From positions 1 through 31,472 of the forward strand of contig JBLHKE010000008.1 in assembly GCA_047619485.1 (NCBI GenBank): a DNA stretch of 31,472 nucleotides. The letters are read 5' to 3'. The number at the start of each line of letters is the position of its first letter. The first letter of the stretch is position 1. Shown one piece after another: positions 17,251 to 23,307 of this stretch. The position numbers were made by a program, and so were the translations under genes. A model generated the notes under the pieces. That model saw only the letters and a program-made list of their open reading frames with translations. It was not told where the DNA came from and did not search any database. Source of the DNA: JBLHKE01 sp047619485 (GTDB taxonomy: Bacteria > Verrucomicrobiota > Verrucomicrobiia > Verrucomicrobiales > DEV007).

Positions 17251-17394
17251 CATGCCATCAAGTCCGGCCGCATCCTCGACTACAGCGGCAAACCGAATCG
17301 CAAAATGTGCAGTCTCTACCTGTCGATGATGGACAAGATCGGCATCCGCCTGGATCGTTTTGGTGATTCTAACCAGAGGCTCGCAGAGCTGTAA
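17251..17394 (+). pseudogene. C-terminal stub of a DUF1552 protein gene
   Basis: The plus strand reads SGRILDYSGKPNRKMC, then SLYLSMMDKIGIRLDRFGDS and NQRLAEL before TAA 17392-17394. This is the standard end of DUF1552 proteins. Only about 48 codons remain, and the sequence joins the DUF1080 stub of the opposite strand at about 17245-17260, so two truncated genes now lie head to head. It differs from the ends of both intact DUF1552 genes here. Confidence 0.75.
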
Positions 17395-17434
17395 TTGATG
17401 CGATCCAGGAGGCACATCCCGCCGATAGTGGTGA

Positions 17435-18604
17435 CTATTCCGATCCGAAATACCCTGCCGAATACGAGGACGGGGGCACAAGGTCGGCCGCAATACCCCC
17501 TCGGGATAGATCGAAGACAACACCCAGGGGAAAAACCCGCTTTCCGATCTCGTCGTAGTGACCAGTTTCGGAGAAAGCGATTAGATCGAGTTCAATGAAC
17601 TGTCGCTCGGTGCGATCGTATGTGGCGAATCCAAGTAGCTCAAAGTCGTCAATCTTCGCGGCGTTTTTGTTCGCCCCGCTGCCGACATCTCGGGTCGCCA
17701 GGCGCGAAACTCCATCGATGCGGATGCGGATCTGAGCAGCGCTCACCTCTTCGACGATCACTCCCATTTTTGCGCCCAGGACCTCGTCCGGACGCCGCGG
17801 CCCGCCGTTGCCGCCGACCCGAACTAGATCGATGAGGTAGCGGCGGCAAATGCGGTCGACGATGGCGGAGGCAACCTGCTTCTCCGCGCCGACTTCGAGC
17901 TTTTCTGGCAACAGTGAATTCCCTTCTGTTTCCGTTAGCCACAAGTGATCGCGACCAGCTTCGAGACTGCGTGTGACCTTGGTCTTGTAGATTTCCAAAT
18001 GGCCTTTGTCGTCACGCTTCAGTCCACGCGAGTACACCTTTGCGATCAGTCCGCGTTTCGGAGGCGGCGGCAGGAAGGTCGAGTCAAACTCGCCGAGATC
18101 GTCGAGCTTGCGGCGGGTTTCGGTTGGCAGCTGTCGCCACTTTTCCAATCCCTGATCGAGATCGGCCGACAGCAGTTGTCCGTTGGGCGAGACGACCGCC
18201 ACCTGGTTGGCAAAGTGCTTCGCGACACGCCGGAAGAAGGTCGAAACCATGCCGGGCTGATCGCCCGCGTCGCCGTTGAGGACTAGCGGAACAAACTCTT
18301 TCGCGATGCGATCCGAGTGCTGCCAGAGGGAACTAACACGGTTCCCACAGCAACCGTTTCATGTGCGGCCCAACACATCGCCGCCGCCGGATCGCCAGAG
18401 GAGGATCGGCTTGTTTTCGCGGCTTGCCCGTTCGCGGGCAGTCTTCAAGCTTGTCTCCCAGGGCACCTTCGCCCAATGGGACTCGTCCGCTTGTGGGCGG
18501 ATCAGTCTCTGCAAGGACTCGAATCCGTCCGACGTGATCGTTTTCTCTGCCGCGCCTGCCGAAGCAGCGACCGTTAGCGCCGCAAACATCAAAAACTTCA
18601 TCAT
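17435..18604 (-). CDS. Second exported thioredoxin-like protein, candidate selenoprotein (UGA at codon 82)
   Basis: One frame runs from ATG 18604 to TAG 17435, 389 residues if the TGA at 18361-18359 is read. The ATG overlaps the stop of the upstream DUF1552 gene (ATGA). Residues 1-19 are a signal peptide (MMKFLMFAALTVAASAGAA). Next come a helix (SLKTARERASRENK), strand PILLW and GDVLGRT-UGA-NGCC, which gives U82-N-G-C85, a UxxC version of the CxxC redox motif. The fold continues with a helix (HSDRIAKEF) and VPLVLNGD. The C-terminal 270 residues include DHLWLTETEGNSLLP and FELLGFATYDRTERQ, related in layout to the C-terminal part of the 1742-2872 product. From memory, relatives in PVC genomes have Thr-Cys-Asn at the UGA position; I could not verify this here. 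A SECIS-like hairpin follows. Exported redox function is inferred; a plain nonsense mutation is the alternative. Confidence 0.75.
18328..18346 (-). other. bSECIS-like hairpin for the UGA at 18361-18359
   Basis: On the minus strand GGGAAC (18346-18341) pairs perfectly with GTTCCC (18333-18328) around loop CGUGUUA (18340-18334), with G at the second loop position. The loop begins 18 nt after the UGA, the spacing I count for E. coli fdhF. A competing hairpin (ACGGTT/AACCGT, 18357-18338) starts almost at the UGA and is too close to serve. Judged by eye only. Confidence 0.45.
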
Positions 18605-19866
18605 GCCATTTCTAGCCCGCGCATCGTGCCGGTCGAGGTCGCAAATTTATCCGCGTCGATCCCGAGCCGTTGCAGCATCGAGACGTAGAGATTGGCCAGC
18701 GGGTAATTATTCTCTTGGTCGAAGCCGAGGTGCTGGCCGTGCTTAAAGCCACCGCCAGCGAGCAGCACCGGGAGATTGACGTTACTGTGGGAGTTGGCGC
18801 TGCCCATCGGGGTGCCGTAGAGAACTGATGTGCGGTCGAGCAGCGATTCGCCGTCCTCCTTTGCGGTCGCGAGCGCGGTGAGGAATTCGTTGAGCGCGTC
18901 GAACTGCGCCTCCTCTTTGGCACGCAACTCGGCGATGGCTTCCGGGCGACCACCGTGGTGGGTGATGTTATGAATCAAGGTCGTATCGATGAAGAACGAG
19001 ATGATTCGCGTGGAGTCCGTCTCTAGCGCCAGCTTCATCACGTCGAACATCAGCCGCGTTTTGGCGACGAACTCGCGCGAGTCGTCGATGTCGTTCGGCG
19101 GCTTCGCATCAACCTTAGGCTTCGCCTTGTATTCCCATTCCTCGGCGCTGTGCAACCTGCTCTCGAGTTCGCGCACCGATGTGAAATATTGATCCATGCG
19201 CGCCTGATCTGATTTGGAAAGGGTGCGGTTGAGCCGGCGCGACTGCTCGCCGACAAAATCCAACATGCTCCTCCCCTGGCGGAGCGCTTCGACATTGGCC
19301 TCGACCTCTGCCGGATTGCCCTGCACGAACAGTTTCTCGAACAGCTTTCGCGGGCTGCGCTGCGACGGGATCGGTGCACCGCTGCGCGTGTAGCTCAGGG
19401 TTGATCCCTCGTTCGACATCGCCAGCACCAATGATGGATAGCGCGTCCGGTTGCCGACCTGTTCGGCGGCGAATTGATCGAGCGACACCCAGTTGCGAAA
19501 TCCCCCACGCTCCGGGTGCGGCGTGCCGGTGATGAAACAACGTTCCGCAGCGTGTCCACCAGTCACTCCCGGGTGGCTAACGCCGGAGAACACCGTCGTC
19601 TGCTCGCGGTGAGCGGCGAGCTTCTCCAAATACGGACTCGCCGCGTAATCGCGACCGACCTTATCCGGAAAGAAAAACTGCGGCAGGATGCCCATATTAG
19701 TCTCGATCGCGACCATGCGCCGCGGAACTTGCCGTGCGGCATCGGCCGCCTTGCCGAAGACAGGGTTCATCGCCTCGAGCATCGGCAGCGCAAGGGTCGC
19801 ACCAGCTGCTCGCAGGAAACTGCGGCGGGGGAGAGTTCGCTGGTTGCCAATGTGGAAGGCGCTCAT
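18601..19866 (-). CDS. DUF1552 protein, Tat-exported
   Basis: 421 residues. A twin-arginine signal (LPRRSFLRAAGATLALPMLE) starts the protein. DUF1552 blocks are clear: RRMVAIETNMGILPQFFFP, VFSGVSHPGVTGGHAAE, GGFRNWVSLDQFAAE, RMDQYFTSVRELESRL and VLYGTPMGSANSHSNVNLP, ending LYVSMLQRLGIDADKFATS. Unlike the gene at 6524, it has no DUF1592 cytochrome beside it; its only operon partner is the thioredoxin-like gene, coupled through an ATGA overlap at 18604-18601. The start lies 55 bp from the divergent propeller gene, so both probably share a control region. Activity of the family is not established. Confidence 0.92.
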   Translation of the reverse strand: MSAFHIGNQRTLPRRSFLRAAGATLALPMLEAMNPVFGKAADAARQVPRRMVAIETNMGILPQFFFPDKVGRDYAASPYLEKLAAHREQTTVFSGVSHPGVTGGHAAERCFITGTPHPERGGFRNWVSLDQFAAEQVGNRTRYPSLVLAMSNEGSTLSYTRSGAPIPSQRSPRKLFEKLFVQGNPAEVEANVEALRQGRSMLDFVGEQSRRLNRTLSKSDQARMDQYFTSVRELESRLHSAEEWEYKAKPKVDAKPPNDIDDSREFVAKTRLMFDVMKLALETDSTRIISFFIDTTLIHNITHHGGRPEAIAELRAKEEAQFDALNEFLTALATAKEDGESLLDRTSVLYGTPMGSANSHSNVNLPVLLAGGGFKHGQHLGFDQENNYPLANLYVSMLQRLGIDADKFATSTGTMRGLEMA

Positions 19867-19921
19867 AATCAGTTAGCAATACTATCGCAGAGATAGCAAA
19901 TCGTCGCTAAAATTCTTGCCT
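19867..19921. promoter_or_regulatory. Divergent control region between DUF1552 and PQQ-propeller genes
   Basis: The 55 bp between the two start codons are more AT-rich than the flanking genes and must hold both promoters. An inverted repeat CTATC-GCAGA-GATAG (882-886 and 892-896 after 19000) lies near the centre and is a possible regulator site. I cannot assign -35/-10 boxes with confidence. Confidence 0.35.
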
Positions 19922-21925
19922 ATGAGATCGAATCTTTCGCTGCTTATTATTGCAATCATGCTCGGCACCTTCTCCCCCGAGTCGCAGGCTACGGAGCCAA
20001 GCGGATGGCGCGGAGATGGCTCCGGATTATATCCCGGGACGCAACCACCGCTCAAGTGGTCACGACATGTCGTCACTCCGATGCAGCAACTCGAGTCCAG
20101 CTCCCAGCCGCCCGCCGCCGGAACAAAAAGCTCGCTGCTAGTCCGCCACGCGGGCGGCAAGGGAGTCGGCCACTATTCTCCAGCGAAGTGGCAGGTGCTC
20201 GGCCCCTTCGCGGTTCCGAAAGAGACCAAGAGCTCGCTCGACTACAATGTGATCGAGGATCCAGGCAAACTCGATCCCACAAACAAGCCAGCGGTGGCCG
20301 GACGCTCGTGGCAGGAGATCGACGGCGGCGACTTGAATCTGGCCAAGACCTTCGGCGAAATGAAAGGTCCACAGATCGCTTACCTGTGTGCCTGGATCCA
20401 TTCTGACAATGAAGTGAACGTCGGCATCCGCGGCGAAGGCCCGCAGTGGCAACAGTACTTTCATGTGTGGATCGATGGTAAATCCACATCCGGTTGGGAC
20501 ATGCACAAGCACCCGATCAAAAAAGGTTGGACCCGCGTCATGCTAAAAGTCGCGTCAACCGAGATACCAGCCACCTGGCAATTCCGCGCCAGCTTCTTCC
20601 CATTCGCCGACGAGCTCACCTACGAGAACGAAAACATCCAATGGGTAACCGCCTTGCCGGGCTCGTGCTACAGCATGCCAGTGCTAGTCGGCCATCGGCT
20701 GTTCACGCTCTCCGAACCCAACGACCTGATCTGCGTCAACGCCAGCGATGGAAAAATTCGTTGGCAAACCAGCCTGCCAGTCTGGGAAGCGATCACCGCA
20801 AAAGAACGGGCGACCATTCCAAACGGCGACACCTATCGCCAAAGCCTGCAACGCCTCACGGAGCTAAACGCGCGCGTGCCGCAGGGATTGGCCAAAGAGG
20901 AAGGTGAAGAGCGATTGAAGTTGGCCGAGCAACTCAACAAAGAAATCCAGAAGGCGCTACCCGACTACAAAGTGCGCTTCGGCTGGGGCGGCGGCAACAC
21001 CGCGCCGACACCCGTTTTCGATGGCAAACATCTCATCGTCTGGCTCGGCGAAACCGGCATTCTCGCCAAGTTCGACCTCGACGGCAAACGCCAGTGGCTG
21101 CGCTTCCACCATCCCGGAGACGGCGGCGAGCACAGCATCAACGCCTCGCCCGTCATCGCGGGAAACCGCATCATCATCGCAGCCGGAAGATGCATTATCG
21201 CCTTCGATCGAGCCACCGGCGATGAACTCTGGCGGCAGGAGTATCGCCAACCGTGTTACTCGACCGCAATGATCGCCCGCGCCGGTGACACCGAGGTTCT
21301 CGTCTGCGGCGATGGTAGTGTGCTAAGCCTAAAAGACGGCGAGCGCATCTCTGAAAAGATCGGCCGACACGATGGCGAGTGCGCCTCCCCGATCATCGTC
21401 GGCGACCGATTCTTTCTTGTCTCACGCGGCGGTTTCGCGTGCGCGAAGTTGCTACCTGGACCAAAGGTAGAAGTGCTCTACGACATCAAGCCGAAACACC
21501 TCGATCCCGATTGCGAGATCTACTGCGTCGGCTCGCCGATCCATCACGACGGCATCATTTACTTCGCCCGCAGCGGCTGGGGATTCGGCCCCAACACGCC
21601 GAAGCTCTACGCAATCGAGGCCGCGACCGGACAGCTGATCTACCGCCAGCCCCTGAAGTTTACGCCAGGAATTTTCTACCACTCGAAAGGCGCCGGCATC
21701 GCCGCGAGCTTGACGCTGGCCGGCGGCAACATCTACATCCTAGATAACCGCGGCGACGCCATCGTTTGCCAACCCGGACGCACCTACCGCGAGCTGTCCC
21801 ACCACCAACTCGAACACCTCTACACCAGAGAAAACCGCCAAGAAGTCACCAACAGCACGCCGATCTTCTCGGGGAAGAGAATCTACCTGCGGGCGCAGGA
21901 GAATTTTTATTGCATTGGGGAGTGA
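19922..21925 (+). CDS. Exported PQQ-like (BamB-type) beta-propeller protein
   Basis: 667 residues from ATG 19922; a TTG two codons earlier is possible but less likely. The signal peptide is MRSNLSLLIIAIMLGTFSPESQA. The mature protein opens with GWRGDGSGLYP, the usual start of this class. Residues about 75-240 form a beta-sandwich-like insert (WQVLGPFAVP, DMHKHPIKKGWTRVMLKV). Propeller blades follow (LICVNASDGKIRWQTSLP, ILAKFDLDGKRQWLRFHHP, IIAFDRATGDELWRQEYR, LYAIEAATGQLIYRQPL). A charged helical insertion lies between the first blades (about 300-345). PQQ-binding catalytic residues of true quinoprotein dehydrogenases are not evident, so a scaffold or binding role is likelier. Transcribed divergently from DUF1552. 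Confidence 0.88.
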   Translation: MRSNLSLLIIAIMLGTFSPESQATEPSGWRGDGSGLYPGTQPPLKWSRHVVTPMQQLESSSQPPAAGTKSSLLVRHAGGKGVGHYSPAKWQVLGPFAVPKETKSSLDYNVIEDPGKLDPTNKPAVAGRSWQEIDGGDLNLAKTFGEMKGPQIAYLCAWIHSDNEVNVGIRGEGPQWQQYFHVWIDGKSTSGWDMHKHPIKKGWTRVMLKVASTEIPATWQFRASFFPFADELTYENENIQWVTALPGSCYSMPVLVGHRLFTLSEPNDLICVNASDGKIRWQTSLPVWEAITAKERATIPNGDTYRQSLQRLTELNARVPQGLAKEEGEERLKLAEQLNKEIQKALPDYKVRFGWGGGNTAPTPVFDGKHLIVWLGETGILAKFDLDGKRQWLRFHHPGDGGEHSINASPVIAGNRIIIAAGRCIIAFDRATGDELWRQEYRQPCYSTAMIARAGDTEVLVCGDGSVLSLKDGERISEKIGRHDGECASPIIVGDRFFLVSRGGFACAKLLPGPKVEVLYDIKPKHLDPDCEIYCVGSPIHHDGIIYFARSGWGFGPNTPKLYAIEAATGQLIYRQPLKFTPGIFYHSKGAGIAASLTLAGGNIYILDNRGDAIVCQPGRTYRELSHHQLEHLYTRENRQEVTNSTPIFSGKRIYLRAQENFYCIGE

Positions 21926-22038
21926 GTGGTATTTGAAGCTATCGCCGTCGGAACCTGTATTGGTCTGACTCGGAAACATCGGGTAGAGAGCTGAAACCGC
22001 TCGCCTCCCTCATCGTCTAGCTCGACGTCACAGCCAGA

Positions 22039-22656
22039 TTAGATGTCTTTAAATCGACCGGTTCGAAGCCGAAGTCTCAGCTCCGGATTCTCCTGCTCCA
22101 TCTCCCTGTAATAAGATGCTCGGACGAGCTGCTCAACCAACTTGTCGGCACTTGGATCGGAAGTGGAAATCTCGAACATCATTGGTGCCATGAATTGAGA
22201 TCGAAACGCGTTGATGCAAAGTCGAAGTGCTGAAAGAGAGGCCTCAATCTTCTGGCGCGAGATTCCTGGTAGTTCGAGAACCTTTTGAGCCGTCCTCAGA
22301 TCCTTGTGTGCGATCCGCTTATTGCGATGCCGTCTCAGATCTGCTAGAGATGACTCAAGGGCAATCAGGGCCTCGCGAAACTGCTGCTCGTCCTCCTCGC
22401 TCTTCGATGCGCCTCGTAGTCTACCCAGCACCAAAGACTCTCTGTCCCCGCTACCGGGCTGGTCGGTGAGCTTGCTCAATTCCAGAATAATATGGTCAAG
22501 GAGGATCCAATCTAGGCGGCTGAAGAATAGAGGTGCCGAATCATTCAATAAGTGAATCCTTTCCTCCGAAGTTCCATAGAGCTGTCTGAACATCCCCCAC
22601 TTGATGTGCAGGTTCCACACATCGGTCTCAATCAGCGAATAGGTTTCCCGTACCAC
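22039..22656 (-). CDS. HEPN-domain protein, AbiU2-like
   Basis: 205 residues from a GTG at 22656; no ATG is available between it and the upstream in-frame stop. No signal peptide or membrane segment is seen. The protein is largely helical and resembles HEPN_AbiU2 proteins: WNLHIKWGMFRQLYGTSEER, LLNDSAPLFFSRLDWILLDH, ILELSKLTDQPGSGDRE, then RRHRNKRIAHKDLRTA, where R-N-K-R-I-A-H fits the HEPN Rx4-6H signature. HEPN domains are commonly RNases in toxin-antitoxin and abortive-infection systems, and AbiU2 was described from a lactococcal phage-resistance locus. No antitoxin partner gene is visible. It is the only clearly cytosolic, defence-type gene here and appears acquired. The N-terminus may be slightly short compared with relatives. 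Confidence 0.7.
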   Translation of the reverse strand: MVRETYSLIETDVWNLHIKWGMFRQLYGTSEERIHLLNDSAPLFFSRLDWILLDHIILELSKLTDQPGSGDRESLVLGRLRGASKSEEDEQQFREALIALESSLADLRRHRNKRIAHKDLRTAQKVLELPGISRQKIEASLSALRLCINAFRSQFMAPMMFEISTSDPSADKLVEQLVRASYYREMEQENPELRLRLRTGRFKDI

Positions 22657-22675
22657 GGAAGGAATGGCACTGTAG

Positions 22676-22690
22676 TCGATCGTCGATCGA
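22676..22690. promoter_or_regulatory. Inverted repeat at the expected start of HEPN gene transcription
   Basis: TCGATCG (22676-22682) and CGATCGA (22684-22690) form a perfect 7-bp inverted repeat around one base. It abuts the proposed -10 box and covers the predicted transcription start, where a repressor could block initiation. Binding is inferred. Confidence 0.4.
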
Positions 22691-22718
22691 ATTCTATGCT
22701 ACACCGAGTCCATTGCAA
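22691..22718 (-). promoter_or_regulatory. Sigma-70-like promoter of the HEPN gene
   Basis: On the minus strand TTGCAA (22718-22713) and TAGAAT (22696-22691) are separated by 16 bases, two and one mismatches from the -35 and -10 consensus. Transcription would start near 22684, about 28 bases before the GTG at 22656. Confidence 0.4.
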
Positions 22719-22761
22719 GATCTCCATCGTGGACAAGAACCGTGGCGAACGGAGGCCACCA

Positions 22762-23307
22762 CTACGGAGCAGGCGTCGCTTGCGCGAGAGTCACGCCGCG
22801 TTTTTTGAGTGCCTCTTTCAACACGGTGCGATCTGTTTTCTTAGGGTCGATCAGCGCGCTGACCTTGCCTTCCCTGAAACTCGCTGTCGCACGCGCGACG
22901 CCTTCGATCTGAAAGATCGCGCGGTAGGCGGCGTAGGAGCAGGCTTTGCAATCTAGGCCGATGACGGCGATCTCGATGTGCTTCAGTTTCTCCTTTGGAA
23001 TTGCGGACGGGATCAGGGCTGAGAAGGTGTGGTTCGACGCTCCCTTGAGTCTGCTGTCAATTGCGCTGCGGATTGTTTCGGGCTTGGCGTCGGGTTTGAA
23101 TGGCTCATCTCCGCGCTCAAATGTAAAAGTGATCTTGGCGGTTTCGAAGTCGATCTTCTTGATCTGGAGTCGCTCGTTTTTTTCGACAGCCTCACGCAAA
23201 TCTTTTTCGCGTTCTTTGGAGAACAGTCCGGTGACTCGCAGGGTGATTTCGTCGGCCTGGGCGGAGGCTGTGAGCAGCATCGCGAATAGAAAGAATCGTT
23301 TCATCAT
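22762..23307 (-). CDS. Exported heavy-metal-associated (HMA-fold) protein
   Basis: 181 residues with a signal peptide (MMKRFFLFAMLLTASAQA). The C-terminal part is an HMA-type domain: EIAVIGLDCKACSYAAYRAI with C120-x-x-C123 in the metal-binding loop, then IEGVARATASFREGKVSALI and a final helix. The N-terminal half (ITLRVTGLFSKEREKDLREA ... KIDFETAKITFTFER) looks like a second HMA fold without cysteines. HMA domains bind copper or other soft metals and pass them to partners. The ATG overlaps the stop of the upstream DUF1592 gene (ATGA), so the two are translationally coupled. A role in metal or heme-related maturation of the cytochrome outside the cytoplasm is inference. Confidence 0.8.
   Translation of the reverse strand: MMKRFFLFAMLLTASAQADEITLRVTGLFSKEREKDLREAVEKNERLQIKKIDFETAKITFTFERGDEPFKPDAKPETIRSAIDSRLKGASNHTFSALIPSAIPKEKLKHIEIAVIGLDCKACSYAAYRAIFQIEGVARATASFREGKVSALIDPKKTDRTVLKEALKKRGVTLAQATPAP

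Noticed and set aside
18338..18357. ACGGTT/AACCGT hairpin right after the second UGA as the SECIS element.
   Set aside because: It starts one base after the UGA, so its loop is only seven bases away, closer than bacterial SECIS elements allow; the GGGAAC/GTTCCC hairpin fits better.
1742..18604. UGA reassigned to tryptophan in this organism (code 4-like), which would remove all three internal UGAs.
   Set aside because: UGA ends several intact genes at the expected family C-termini (834, 6472, 14239, 18601, 23304), and Trp is encoded by TGG throughout. Only the UGA at 15808 falls at a Trp position.
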